From: Kitasatospora sp. NBC_01246
GTDB taxonomy: Bacteria; Actinomycetota; Actinomycetes; Streptomycetales; Streptomycetaceae
NCBI RefSeq assembly: GCF_036226505.1
Contig: NZ_CP108484.1
Span: 7,473,501 to 7,537,500 of the forward strand
DNA: 64,000 nucleotides
Reading direction: 5' to 3'
Shown: positions 9,594-18,434 of the stretch, one piece after another
Layout of the letters: each line of letters starts with the position of its first letter
Position numbering within the stretch: position 1 is the stretch's first letter
Program-made: the position numbers and the translations under genes
Notes under the pieces: generated by a model
Database searches by the model: none
The model's input: the letters and a program-made list of their open reading frames with translations, nothing else
Told to the model about the DNA's origin: nothing

Positions 9594-11057
9594 ATGTCAC
9601 CCCTGGTACGTCGGCGGACCGGTCGTCGGGTCCTCGCTGTCGCCGCCCTGACCGCGGTGGCGGTCGGCGTCCCCGCGGTGCTCACGGCCATCCCCGCCTC
9701 CACGCCGGAGGCGGCCCCGCCCGGCTGGTCCGCCGGGATCCGCTCGTACCTGGTGATCAGCGCACCCGCCGACGTCCACTCCGCCAAGGCCGCCGTGGTG
9801 GCGAAGGGGGGCACGGTCTTCGCCTCCTACGACGCGATCGGCGTGGTCGTCGCGCACTCGACCACCGGCGACTTCGCGACCACGCTGCGGGGCGTGCCCG
9901 GGATCCAGCAGGTGGGCGCCACCCGCACCGCCGACGTGCCGGCCGACGCCTACGCCCCGGCGGTGCCGGCCGCCCCCGACGAGTCGGACGAGGCCCCCGA
10001 CGAGACCGTCGGCTGGAACATGAGCCAGATCAGGGCCGACCAGGCCTGGGACGTGACCACCGGCTCCCGCACCGTCAAGGTCGGCGTGCTGGACACCGGT
10101 GTGGACGACCTGCACCAGGACCTCGCGCCCAACTTCGACGCCGCTGACTCCGTCTCCTGCGCCTACGGCAGGACCGATACCCGGGCCGGATCCTGGCGCG
10201 CCATCGGCTCGCACGGCACCCACGTCGCGGGGATCATAGCCGCGGCCAGGAACGGCGTGGGCGTCGTCGGTGTCGCCCCGGGCGTGGAGATCGCCTCGGT
10301 CCGGACCGCGGAGCCGGGCAGCCTCACCTACGCCGAGAACGCCGTGTGCGGGCTCGTCTGGGCCGGTGACCACGGCTTCCGGGTGACCAACAGCAGCAAC
10401 GAGACCGACCCGTGGCTGTTCAACTGCCCGGACAACCCGGATCAGGCCGCCATCATCGAGGGCGTCAGGCGCGCCCAGGAGTACGCCGAGAGCCGGGGAT
10501 CGCTCCAGGTCGCCGCCGCCGGCAACGCCAACCAGGACTTCGCCGGAACGCCGACGGACACGTCGAGCCCCAGCGACTCCGAGCCCTTCGAACGGACCGT
10601 CACCAAGGCCTGCCTCGACGTCCCCGCCGAGCTTCCGGGTGTGGTGGCCGTCGCCTCCACGGCCGTCGGCGGCGGCTGGGCGTCCTACTCCAACTACGGC
10701 GAGGGCGTCATCGCCCTCGCGGCGCCGGGCGGCGACGGTGACGCGGACGTGTACTCGACCGTGCCCGGCGGGGGCTACGGCATGATGAGCGGCACCTCGA
10801 TGGCCTCCCCGCACGTCACGGGTGTCGCCGCGCTGATCGCGAGCACCGACCCGTCGCTCACCCCGGCCGGGATCCGCGAGCGCCTCGCCGCCCAGGCCGA
10901 CCCTCAGCCGTGCCCCGCCTCGGACACCCGCTGCGTCGGCACCGAGGGCGACAACGGCTTCTTCGGCAAGGGCGAGGTCGACGCGCTGAAGGCGGTCGGG
11001 GGCGCCGTCGCCGCCACGCGGCGGCCGGTGGCGGTGGCCGGCGGCTCCCCGGAGTAG
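9594..11057 (+). CDS. secreted S8 family serine peptidase (subtilase)
   Basis: 487 residues. A signal peptide (MSPLVRRRTGRR then a hydrophobic stretch to TAIPAST) and an inhibitor-like prodomain precede the subtilisin catalytic domain. The triad is visible: Asp167 in VGVLDTGVDD, His207 in GSHGTHVAGIIAA, Ser402 in GTSMASPHVTGVAALI. The oxyanion Asn is probably in QVAAAGNAN. It has no C-terminal repeat or sortase motif, so a soluble exported protease is expected. GGAGAA precedes the ATG at 9594. Convergent with the metallo-beta-lactamase gene, with a hairpin between them. Confidence 0.94.
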   Translation: MSPLVRRRTGRRVLAVAALTAVAVGVPAVLTAIPASTPEAAPPGWSAGIRSYLVISAPADVHSAKAAVVAKGGTVFASYDAIGVVVAHSTTGDFATTLRGVPGIQQVGATRTADVPADAYAPAVPAAPDESDEAPDETVGWNMSQIRADQAWDVTTGSRTVKVGVLDTGVDDLHQDLAPNFDAADSVSCAYGRTDTRAGSWRAIGSHGTHVAGIIAAARNGVGVVGVAPGVEIASVRTAEPGSLTYAENAVCGLVWAGDHGFRVTNSSNETDPWLFNCPDNPDQAAIIEGVRRAQEYAESRGSLQVAAAGNANQDFAGTPTDTSSPSDSEPFERTVTKACLDVPAELPGVVAVASTAVGGGWASYSNYGEGVIALAAPGGDGDADVYSTVPGGGYGMMSGTSMASPHVTGVAALIASTDPSLTPAGIRERLAAQADPQPCPASDTRCVGTEGDNGFFGKGEVDALKAVGGAVAATRRPVAVAGGSPE

Positions 11058-11080
11058 CGACCCGGCGGTCCGGGGCCGTC

Positions 11081-11101
11081 GTCGGGGCGCCGCGCCCCGA
11101 C
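11081..11101. terminator. 9-bp perfect hairpin between convergent genes
   Basis: GTCGGGGCG and CGCCCCGAC form a perfect 9-bp stem with a CCG loop, 24 bp after the peptidase stop and 60 bp before the end of the opposing hydrolase. Probably a bidirectional terminator. Confidence 0.6.
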
Positions 11102-11104
11102 GCG

Positions 11105-11142
11105 CCCCGACGTACCCGCCGGTACCCCGACGTACCCGCCGG
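11105..11142. repeat. 18-bp direct repeat, 20-bp period
   Basis: CCCCGACGTACCCGCCGG occurs at 11105-11122 and again at 11125-11142, separated by TA. It sits immediately after the terminator hairpin. No function is evident. Confidence 0.8.
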
Positions 11143-11162
11143 CGCCCGGACCCACCCGCGGG

Positions 11163-12005
11163 TCAGGGCCGTCCCGGGTGCGGTGCCGGGGGGCGGGGGA
11201 AGTCGGCCGGGTCGTGGGCGCAGATCAGTCGGACCTCGTCGTGGTGCGCGCGGCGCAGTTCGCGCAGGCGTTCCCGGTTCTGCAGGCGGGCGCCGTTGTC
11301 GAACGCCATCATGCGCTGGAAGGCCGTCAGCCCGGGCGGGCGGCGGGGTGCGGCGGGGTCGACGTCCGTCTGCGAGAAGTAGGCGTCGCCGCAGTGCAGC
11401 AGCCAGCGGTCGGCCTCCCGGACGGCGACGCCGCAGTGGCCGCGGGTGTGCCCCGGCAGGGGCACGAGCAGCAGGTCGGGGCCCCCGCGCCAGGGCGCCG
11501 GGATCGCGCGGAAGCCGTACCAGCTCTCGGTGGCGGCGTCCGGTCGGTGCTTCACCCAGCGCGGACCGTGGGCCCACTGGACCGGGCGGTAGCGGTCGCG
11601 TTCCCCGCGGGTCGCCAGGGCCTCGACGGCCCGGAGCTCGTCGGCCAGGACGTGGACCCGGGCGTGCGGGAAGTCGCCGATCCCGCCGGCGTGGTCGGGG
11701 TCGAGGTGGGTCAGGACGATGTCGCGGACGTCGCGCGGGTCGTGGCCGAGCGCGCGGATCCGGTGCACCGCGGTGGCGGCCGGCCGGAGCCGGGGCCGGA
11801 CCGTCCGCAGGAAGGACCGCCCGAGCCGCCGCGGGTCCGCGACGTCAGCGGTCCCGAACCCGGTGTCGACCAGGACCAGTCCGTCCGCGCCCTCCACCAG
11901 CAGGCAGTGGGCCGTCAGCCGGCCGATCAGCGGTCCGCCGCTGCCCAGGAGCAGCCGGCCCCCGACGGGGCACATGGTGGCGCAGTTCAGGTGATGGATG
12001 GTCAT
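11163..12005 (-). CDS. metallo-beta-lactamase fold hydrolase
   Basis: 280 residues. The metal-binding motif is LTHLDPDHAGGIGDFPHARV (HxDxDH), preceded by VLVDTGFGTADV and followed by LVPLPGHTRGHCGVAV and LLHCGDAYF, the usual order for the fold. This subtype resembles N-acyl homoserine lactonase/glyoxalase II-like hydrolases; the substrate is not predictable. The start at 12005 (MTIHHLNC) has GGAGA upstream. It lies 20 bp downstream of the SARP regulator on the same strand and is probably cotranscribed with it. Confidence 0.9.
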   Translation of the reverse strand: MTIHHLNCATMCPVGGRLLLGSGGPLIGRLTAHCLLVEGADGLVLVDTGFGTADVADPRRLGRSFLRTVRPRLRPAATAVHRIRALGHDPRDVRDIVLTHLDPDHAGGIGDFPHARVHVLADELRAVEALATRGERDRYRPVQWAHGPRWVKHRPDAATESWYGFRAIPAPWRGGPDLLLVPLPGHTRGHCGVAVREADRWLLHCGDAYFSQTDVDPAAPRRPPGLTAFQRMMAFDNGARLQNRERLRELRRAHHDEVRLICAHDPADFPRPPAPHPGRP

Positions 12006-12025
12006 CTCGTCTCCGGTGTCCCGTG

Positions 12026-14908
12026 CTAGGCGAGTCGCAGGCCGTGGCGGGCCCGGGGGGTGGGCGCGATCGCGGTCGGGCCCGCCGGGGTCCGGCGGCC
12101 CGCCGGTCCGGCCAGCCGCCCGTCCAGGTCCTCGGCCAGCCGGACGTCCCCGTGCGCGGTGTACAGCTCGCCCGCCGCCCGGAGCTGGTCGCCGGCCTCC
12201 TCGGTGCGTCCCGTCCCCGCCAGGAAGTCGGCGAAGTGACGCCGCACCAGGGCGTGCAGCCGGACGTTGCCGCTCGACCCGCACAGGTGCAGCGCCTCCC
12301 GCCAGACCCGTTCGGCCGCCTCCGGTTCGCCCAGCGCCTGCCGGGCGAGGGCCTCGCTGACCATCGCCCACAGGTGGGCGTTGGCGGTCGGACGGTCGGA
12401 CAGCAGCGCGCGCGTCTCGCGGGCGTGCTCCAGCGCGGCCGCCGGCTCGCCCAGCACCACCTTGATCGCCGCCGCGTTGCTGAGCACGGTGGCGGCGTGC
12501 TCGCGCAGTCCGCTCGCCCGGATGAGGGCGAGGGCGGCCCGCGCGATCCGGTCCGCCTCGGCCGGGTCGCCGGACAGGGCGGCCATCGAGGACCGTACGG
12601 AGAGGGCGTGGATGTGCAGTTCGCCGTCGTCCGGGGTGGTCCGGCCGACGGCCCGCCCGGCGAGCGGCAGCGCCTCGGCGACGCGTCCGCTGGAGCCGAG
12701 GGCGCAGGCCGTCGCCGCCTCCATGGCGGCCAGCCCCTCCCGGCCGCCGTCCAGCCGGGCGGCCCGCAGCCCGACCCGCAGGCAGTCGAGCCGGTCGGCG
12801 ACCCGCCCGGCGCCGTAGTAGAGGATCGAGGCCGACCGGGCCAGGCGCCACGCGCGTTCGTACTCGCCGCGATCGGTCGCGGCCGTCACCAGCGCGCGGA
12901 GCACCGGCTCCTCGGCGTGGCACCAGGCGAGCGTGGACCGGACGTCGCCGAGCCGCGGCAGCGCGCGCGGCCCGGGCCCGGCCGGCCGGAACGGCTCGTG
13001 GTACGGGTTGATCCGCCGGACCGCCAGGCCGGTCGCGACGAGCTCGTAGTCGACCAGGCGCCGGAACGCCGCCCGTTGCCGCTCGGGGGCGAAGCGGGCG
13101 AACAGCTCCGAACCGTAGAGCCGGACCAGGTCGTGCCGGCCGAAGCGACCGGGCGTCTGCTCCGCCAGTAGGTGGTGCGCGGTGAGCGGGCCGAGCGCGT
13201 GCCGGGCGCCCTCGGCGTCGGTGTCCAGCAGCGCGGCGGCCGCGTACGGGTCGGTGGTGCTGCCCGGGTGCACGGTCAGCAGCGCGAGCAGGCTCCGCGC
13301 GCCGTCCGGGAGATGGTGGTGCGTCAGGGTGAGCGCCGCCCGGACGCTGACCGCCCCGCCCTGGGTGCCGAGCGCGGCCAGCCGGGTGCCCTCGTCGCTC
13401 AGCTCGTCCACCAGGTCGGCGATCCGCCAGCCCGGGCGGGCGGCGAGCCGGGCGGCCACGATCCGCAGCGCCAGCGGGAGCCGGTCGCAGAGACCGATCA
13501 GCCGCCCGGCCGGCTCCGGCTCCGCCGCCACGCGCTCGGCGGTGAGCAGGCGCTCCAGCAGGCGGTGCGCGTCGGCGGACGGCAGGGCGGCGAGCTGGAG
13601 CAGCGCGGCGCCGTCGGTGACGACCAGGTCCTCCAGGCTGTTCCGGCTGGTGATCACGGTGGCGCAGCCGGGCCCGGACGGCAGCAGGTCGGCCACCTCG
13701 GCGGCGCACCGCGCGTTGTCCAGCACGACGAGCAGCCGGCGCCCCTGGGTGCGGTCACGGAACAGTGCCGCGCGCGCGGCCCGGTCCTCCGGGATCGCCT
13801 GCTCGGGGAGGCCGAGCGCGCGGAGGAAGCGGCCCAGGGCCCGGGCCGGGTCGCCCGGACCGGCGGGGTCGAAGCCGCGCAGGTCCGCGAAGAGGACGCC
13901 GTCCGGGAAGCCCGCCGCGACGCGGTGGGCCCAGTGGAGCACCGTCGCGGTCTTTCCCACCCCGGCGGGGCCGGTCACCACGGCCAGGCCGTCCCCGGTC
14001 CGGTCGGGCCCGCACTGCCGGCCGAGCCAGTGGTGCTCCGACGAGCGCCCGACGAAGCCCCGGGGCGGCCCGGGCAGGTCCCCGACGGCCACCGGCGGCT
14101 CGACGGCGGCCGTGTTGTCGGAGGTGTCGGAGGTGTCGGGGGTGTCGGGGGCCTGACGGGAAGGGGCGCCCCGGCCGGGGCGGTCGGTGGCCGGCAGCTC
14201 GGCCAGGGCTGCCTGCAGCGCGGGCCCCGGTGCGACGCCCAGTTCCTCGTCCAGCCGGGCACGGGCCCGGTGGTAGACGCGCAGTGCGTCCGCACCGCGA
14301 CCGCTCTGGTGCAGACAGCGCATCAGCAGGGCCGCGGTGGGCTCCCGCAGTCCGTCCGCGCGGACGCTCTGCTCCAGGACGGGGACGGCCGCGTGGCCCA
14401 GGCCGAGCCGCAGCTGGCGCCGCGCCCACGCGGTCAGGGCCTCGGTCCGGCCCTCGTCGAGCCGGCCGGCCAGATCGGTGCAGAGCGGGGTGGCCGGAAG
14501 ATCGGCCAGGGCGGCGCCGCGCCAGAGCCCGAGCGCCCGCTGGAGCAGCCCGGCGGCGGTGGCGTCGTCGGTTGTCTCGGCGGCCCGCGCGGCCAGTGCC
14601 CCGGCGGCGAGGGCGTCGACCGCCCCGGGGTCGCCGTCGAGCCGGTAGCCGGGCGCGCGGGTGGTGAGCGTGAACCCCGAGCCGGCCAGCACCTTGCGCA
14701 GCGCCGCGACGTGCCCCTGCAACGCCGCCTTCGCCTGGATCGGCGGCTCGTCGCCCCACATCAGCTCGAAGAGCCGCTCGACCGCCACCGTCCGGCCCAG
14801 CTCCAGCGCGAGCAGGGCGAGCACCGCCCGCCGCTTCGCACCGCCGACCGCGGCGGCCTCGCCGTCCGCGCGCCACAGCTCGACCGGTCCGAGCAGCCGT
14901 ATCCCCAT
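12026..14908 (-). CDS. SARP/AfsR-type transcriptional regulator with NB-ARC-like ATPase
   Basis: 960 residues. An OmpR-like winged-helix DNA-binding domain spans residues 1-95 (MGIRLLGPVELWRADG, then AALQGHVAALRKVL). A bacterial transcriptional activation domain runs to about 240. A Thr/Asp-rich linker DTPDTSDTSD follows, then a P-loop STAND ATPase with GPAGVGKT at 313-320 and LLVVLDNAR as Walker B. The C-terminal 400 residues are helical and TPR-like. This is the AfsR architecture; such proteins activate secondary-metabolite or developmental genes. No biosynthetic cluster is adjacent, so it may act elsewhere or on the downstream hydrolase. Start chosen at the conserved MGIRLLGPVE. Confidence 0.92.
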   Translation of the reverse strand: MGIRLLGPVELWRADGEAAAVGGAKRRAVLALLALELGRTVAVERLFELMWGDEPPIQAKAALQGHVAALRKVLAGSGFTLTTRAPGYRLDGDPGAVDALAAGALAARAAETTDDATAAGLLQRALGLWRGAALADLPATPLCTDLAGRLDEGRTEALTAWARRQLRLGLGHAAVPVLEQSVRADGLREPTAALLMRCLHQSGRGADALRVYHRARARLDEELGVAPGPALQAALAELPATDRPGRGAPSRQAPDTPDTSDTSDNTAAVEPPVAVGDLPGPPRGFVGRSSEHHWLGRQCGPDRTGDGLAVVTGPAGVGKTATVLHWAHRVAAGFPDGVLFADLRGFDPAGPGDPARALGRFLRALGLPEQAIPEDRAARAALFRDRTQGRRLLVVLDNARCAAEVADLLPSGPGCATVITSRNSLEDLVVTDGAALLQLAALPSADAHRLLERLLTAERVAAEPEPAGRLIGLCDRLPLALRIVAARLAARPGWRIADLVDELSDEGTRLAALGTQGGAVSVRAALTLTHHHLPDGARSLLALLTVHPGSTTDPYAAAALLDTDAEGARHALGPLTAHHLLAEQTPGRFGRHDLVRLYGSELFARFAPERQRAAFRRLVDYELVATGLAVRRINPYHEPFRPAGPGPRALPRLGDVRSTLAWCHAEEPVLRALVTAATDRGEYERAWRLARSASILYYGAGRVADRLDCLRVGLRAARLDGGREGLAAMEAATACALGSSGRVAEALPLAGRAVGRTTPDDGELHIHALSVRSSMAALSGDPAEADRIARAALALIRASGLREHAATVLSNAAAIKVVLGEPAAALEHARETRALLSDRPTANAHLWAMVSEALARQALGEPEAAERVWREALHLCGSSGNVRLHALVRRHFADFLAGTGRTEEAGDQLRAAGELYTAHGDVRLAEDLDGRLAGPAGRRTPAGPTAIAPTPRARHGLRLA

Positions 14909-15122
14909 CGTCCCCGTCCCGCCTGTGCCGTGCCGCGCCCTGCGGTGCCCCTGCTGTGCTGTGCCTGTTCCGTGCAGGGGTGGCATCGTACCGACGGGTA
15001 GCATCCCGGTGGCACCCGTCGTCCGACGGGGGAGGGGCGGCGGGCGACCTCCTGGCGCCCGCCCCGGGGCCGGGCCGGGCGCCGTTCCGGGTGCCAGGTC
15101 GGGCGCCGGGCCCGGCGTCGCG

Positions 15123-15962
15123 TCAGAGACCGCCGAGCCCCGGGGGGTCGTCGACGGGCGGCCCGGTATGCGGACCTTCGGGCCAGGAGACGGCCCCGGA
15201 GAGGGGGCCGAGCCTGCCGGTGAAGCCGCCCCGACGAACGGCGGTGGCGAGCAACTCGGCATCGTGCGCGGAGAGATCGTCGTTGGTGCGGGGGATCCAC
15301 GGCTCGTGGTCGGCGTAGTGGGCCTCCAGCGCGGCCCGCCCCGCGTCCGTCCGGCTGCAGTGCCAGTAGTGGCCGCTCACCGGCGGGGCGGCGGCCTTCC
15401 AGCCGACCGCGAGGAGGACGGCCGTGGCCACGAGCGGGACCAGGAACGCGCGGCCTCCCTCGGCGGCGGCCAGGCCGACGGCGGTCAGTCCCATCGCGAC
15501 GGACGCCACCTGGGCCCACACCAGCCAGGTGTGGCTCCGCTGCGCCGCCCGGGACCGGCCGGGGTGCCGCACCAGCCCCTGGTCGCCGAGCCGGTCACCG
15601 ATCGCGAGGACGGCCCGGCTCCGCTGGAACCGGTTCATCCGGCGCCAGGTCCGGCGGCTCGGCGAAAGCCCGATCACCTTGATCACGTCGGCTTCGACCG
15701 CGTCGCGCGGCACGGGATCGATGACGGTGAGCACCTTGTCCCGCGCCCTCAGCCGCCCGCCCAGCACCATCGCGGCCATGGCCGCCCGGGCGACCCGGTC
15801 CTCGTAGAGCTGCAGGAAGGCCACCTCGTAGAGCGTGAACTCCTCGCCGGGCGCCCGCGGAACGACCGGAGCGTCCAGGAAGACGCGGAGCGCGCGCCGG
15901 TACCGGACGGCGCAGGCCGCGGTCGACCCGTAGGCGACGACAAGCAGCACCCACCAAGGCAC
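15123..15962 (-). CDS. membrane protein resembling TIGR04222 proteins
   Basis: 279 residues. The N-terminal helix is MPWWVLLVVAYGSTAACAV, and two adjacent helices lie around 155-200 (WAQVASVAMGLTAVGLAAAE and AFLVPLVATAVLLAVGW). Cytoplasmic segments include EFTLYEVAFLQLYEDRVARA and LSAHDAELLATAVRRGGF. The pattern resembles the TIGR04222 group of actinobacterial membrane proteins, but the Gly/Cys-rich tail common there is absent. GTG start at 15962 with GGAGGGA upstream. Function unknown. Confidence 0.75.
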   Translation of the reverse strand: MPWWVLLVVAYGSTAACAVRYRRALRVFLDAPVVPRAPGEEFTLYEVAFLQLYEDRVARAAMAAMVLGGRLRARDKVLTVIDPVPRDAVEADVIKVIGLSPSRRTWRRMNRFQRSRAVLAIGDRLGDQGLVRHPGRSRAAQRSHTWLVWAQVASVAMGLTAVGLAAAEGGRAFLVPLVATAVLLAVGWKAAAPPVSGHYWHCSRTDAGRAALEAHYADHEPWIPRTNDDLSAHDAELLATAVRRGGFTGRLGPLSGAVSWPEGPHTGPPVDDPPGLGGL

Positions 15963-16113
15963 GGCACAGTCCCTCCACCCCGCCGACAGGTCACCCGCCC
16001 TCTACCCCGCCCGGTCGCGCCCGACGCGGAGGAGCCCCCGGCGACCGGGCTGCCCGGGCGGTGAGGGGCACGCGGAGGTCCGACGGGGCGTCAAAAATAG
16101 TTCCAGGACACCT

Positions 16114-16140
16114 GCAACCTCACCGGGGTCGGCACGTCTA
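16114..16140 (+). promoter_or_regulatory. sigma-E-like promoter overlapping an inverted repeat
   Basis: GCAACC (16114-16119) and CGTCTA (16135-16140) are separated by 15 bp, matching the known Streptomyces sigma-E (cell-envelope stress ECF) recognition pattern. The same bases form half of an inverted repeat, CAACCTCA (16115-16122) with TGAGGTTG (16141-16148), so a repressor could mask the promoter. It points at the ricin-type lectin 70 bp downstream. Confidence 0.5.
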
Positions 16141-16212
16141 TGAGGTTGAGACGGTCGGGAAGCCCGGGTGTCTCGATCCGAAGCACAGGTACAGAGATCC
16201 CATGGGGGAACC

Positions 16213-16761
16213 ATGAACAACCACGTCCTTGCCAAGCGCCGTCTCGGCTCCGCCGCCACTGCGGTCGCCCTCGGGCTCGGCGCCGGGCTGCTGGCCGCCG
16301 CCCCGGCCTCGGCGTCCGGGATGTCCTACGTCCCGCTCTCGGCCGACTCCGCGGTGGCGCTCCAGAACGCCGAGACCGGCAAGTGCCTGGGAGTCGTGGA
16401 CTTCCGCACCGACGACGGTGCGCCGGTCCGGCAGTCGTCCTGGTGCTCCGACACCGCGCAGCAGTGGCGGATCAGCGACGGCTTCCTCGTGAACGTGTAC
16501 AGCGGTAAGTGCCTTGAGGTGCCGGGCTGGAGCACCGACCGGGGCACCGCGGTCGACCAGTGGACGTGCAACGGCGGCGCCAACCAGCGCTGGGGCAAGG
16601 TCAACGTGAACGGCACCACCTCGGCCGTCGTCAACTTCAACAGCGGCCTCGTCCTCGACGTCTCCGGCGGGGACCCGAGTGACACGACCCCCGTGATCCA
16701 GTGGTCCCCGGGCGGCCCGGCGAAGACGAACCAGCAGTGGGCGCTCAACCCCGTCGGCTGA
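16213..16761 (+). CDS. secreted ricin-type beta-trefoil lectin domain protein
   Basis: 182 residues. A signal peptide (MNNHVLAKRRLGSAATAVALG to ASASG) is followed by one beta-trefoil of three repeats, each with a QxW motif: AQQWRI, NQRWGK, NQQWAL. Paired cysteines (GKCLGVV...SSWCSD, GKCLEVP...WTCNGG) fit ricin B-lectin repeats. There is no catalytic domain, so it is a stand-alone exported carbohydrate-binding protein. GGGGGAA precedes the ATG. The upstream sigma-E-like promoter suggests expression under envelope stress. A strong terminator follows. Confidence 0.9.
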   Translation: MNNHVLAKRRLGSAATAVALGLGAGLLAAAPASASGMSYVPLSADSAVALQNAETGKCLGVVDFRTDDGAPVRQSSWCSDTAQQWRISDGFLVNVYSGKCLEVPGWSTDRGTAVDQWTCNGGANQRWGKVNVNGTTSAVVNFNSGLVLDVSGGDPSDTTPVIQWSPGGPAKTNQQWALNPVG

Positions 16762-16769
16762 CCCGCCCC

Positions 16770-16807
16770 GGCCACCCGGCCCGGCGCTTCCGCCGGGCCG
16801 GGTGGCC
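16770..16807. terminator. 17-bp perfect stem-loop after the lectin gene
   Basis: A perfect 17-bp stem (left arm begins GGCCACCCGG) closes a CTTC tetraloop at 16787-16790, 8 bp after the lectin stop codon. It is a very strong intrinsic-type hairpin that isolates the lectin from the beta-glucosidase. Confidence 0.85.
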
Positions 16808-16983
16808 ACCCTTGCCGGCCGGGTGCGGTCGGCGCAACTCGCCCGCGCCCGGGGCTTGGTCAGGCTTCCGGGGCGATGTCGGCGCGGGGTCGCCGATGTC
16901 GACGTGTCCGCGGTGGCACGTCAACCTCCGGATGTCCTGGCCGTCCACCTCTGGTGCTTCGGCGTCCGGCCAGTAACATGAGC

Positions 16984-17006
16984 CCTCCTCGCGTTTCTGT
17001 AGGAGG
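16984..17006 (+). promoter_or_regulatory. Shine-Dalgarno-sequestering hairpin before the beta-glucosidase
   Basis: CCTCCT (16984-16989) is the exact complement of the AGGAGG ribosome site (17001-17006) of the GH1 gene, with an 11-base loop. Folding would hide the whole Shine-Dalgarno sequence six bases before the ATG. Confidence 0.45.
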
Positions 17007-17011
17007 TTGTC

Positions 17012-18349
17012 ATGCAGGCTCGACTTGAACTGCCGTCCGGGTTCCGCTGGGGCGTCTCCACGGCGGCCTACCAGATCGAGGGGGCCGTCGAGGAGGACGG
17101 CCGCGGGCCTTCGGTCTGGGACGTGTTCGCCGCCCGGCCCGGCGCGGTGCGGGACGGGCACACCGGGGCGGTGGCCTGCGACCACTACCACCGGTATCCC
17201 GAGGACATCGCGCTGATGCGGGGCCTCGGGCTGGACGGCTACCGGTTCTCGATCGCCTGGCCTCGCGTGCAGCCCACCGGCGCGGGCCCGGTCAATCCCG
17301 CCGGGCTCGACTTCTACGACCGGCTGGTGGACGCCGTGTTGGATGCCGGGATCACCCCGCTGCCCACGCTCTTCCACTGGGACCTGCCGCAGGCTCTGGA
17401 GGACGCCGGCGGCTGGCTGAACCGCGACACCGCGTACCGGTTCGCCGAGTACGCGGCGGTGGCCGCGGACCGGCTCGGCGACCGGGTACCCGCCTGGATC
17501 ACCCTCAACGAGCCCTTCGTGCACATGGTCTACGGCTACGCGATGGGCATCCACGCCCCCGGCCGGACCCTGATGCTGGACGCACTCCCGGCCGCCCACC
17601 ACCAGCTGCTCGGCCACGTCCTGGCCGCTGCCGCCCTGCGCGAGCGCGGCCTGGAGGTGATGATCGCCAACAACCTCACCCCGGTCTGGCCCGCCTCCTC
17701 CTCGGAAGCCGACCTGGTCGCCGCGCAGGCCTACGACGCCCTGCACAACCGCCTGTTCAGCGACCCGCTCCTGCTCGGCCGCTACCCCGACCTCGCCGCC
17801 TACGGCGTCGGCCCCGACCTCGGCGGCAGCGTCCGGGACGGCGACCTGAAGCTGATCGCCGGGACGCCCCTCGACGGCCTCGGCGTCAACTACTACAACC
17901 CCACCCGCATCGCCGCCCCCACCGACCCCGGCCTCCCCTTCACCGAAGCCCCCATCGAGGGCGTCCCCCGCACCGCCTTCGACTGGCCCGTCGTCCCCGA
18001 CGGCCTGCGCGAACTCCTCGTCGGCCTCCGCCAGCGCTACGGCGCCGCCCTCCCGCCCGTCACCATCACCGAGAACGGCTGCTCGACCACCGAAACCCTC
18101 GACGACCAGCCCCGCGTCGACTACCTCGCCGGCCACCTCGACGCGGTGGCCGCAGCGGTCGCCGACGGCGTGGACGTGCGCGGCTACTACACCTGGTCAC
18201 TGCTCGACAACTACGAATGGGCCGAGGGGTTCAGTCAGAGATTCGGTCTCGTCCATGTCGACTTCGAGACGCAGAAGCGGACCCCCAGGGCCTCGTACGG
18301 CTGGTATCGGGACGTGATCGCCGCCCAGCGGAAGCGGTCCGCGAGGTAG
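17012..18349 (+). CDS. GH1 beta-glucosidase
   Basis: 445 residues, full-length glycoside hydrolase family 1. The N-terminal signature is FRWGVSTAAYQIEGAVEEDGRG. The acid/base Glu167 is in TLNEPF and the nucleophile Glu354 in ITENGCS; the C-terminal YYTWSLLDNYEWAEGFSQRFG is also standard. There is no signal peptide, so it hydrolyses imported beta-glucosides or cellobiose in the cytoplasm. The AGGAGG ribosome site lies in a potential hairpin. A ROK regulator follows 85 bp downstream on the same strand and is the probable controller; no sugar transporter is adjacent. Confidence 0.95.
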   Translation: MQARLELPSGFRWGVSTAAYQIEGAVEEDGRGPSVWDVFAARPGAVRDGHTGAVACDHYHRYPEDIALMRGLGLDGYRFSIAWPRVQPTGAGPVNPAGLDFYDRLVDAVLDAGITPLPTLFHWDLPQALEDAGGWLNRDTAYRFAEYAAVAADRLGDRVPAWITLNEPFVHMVYGYAMGIHAPGRTLMLDALPAAHHQLLGHVLAAAALRERGLEVMIANNLTPVWPASSSEADLVAAQAYDALHNRLFSDPLLLGRYPDLAAYGVGPDLGGSVRDGDLKLIAGTPLDGLGVNYYNPTRIAAPTDPGLPFTEAPIEGVPRTAFDWPVVPDGLRELLVGLRQRYGAALPPVTITENGCSTTETLDDQPRVDYLAGHLDAVAAAVADGVDVRGYYTWSLLDNYEWAEGFSQRFGLVHVDFETQKRTPRASYGWYRDVIAAQRKRSAR

Positions 18350-18434
18350 GCGGGCCGGTCTGGTCGGGCACCGGGCGGGGCTGCTTCACGCTCGCGCCAC
18401 GCCTGTGCAACACGCTGCTGGGAGCATCGACCGC

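Noticed and set aside
11163..15962. Secondary-metabolite gene cluster around the SARP regulator
   Set aside because: No polyketide, peptide, terpene or tailoring set is present; a lone hydrolase and membrane protein do not make a cluster.
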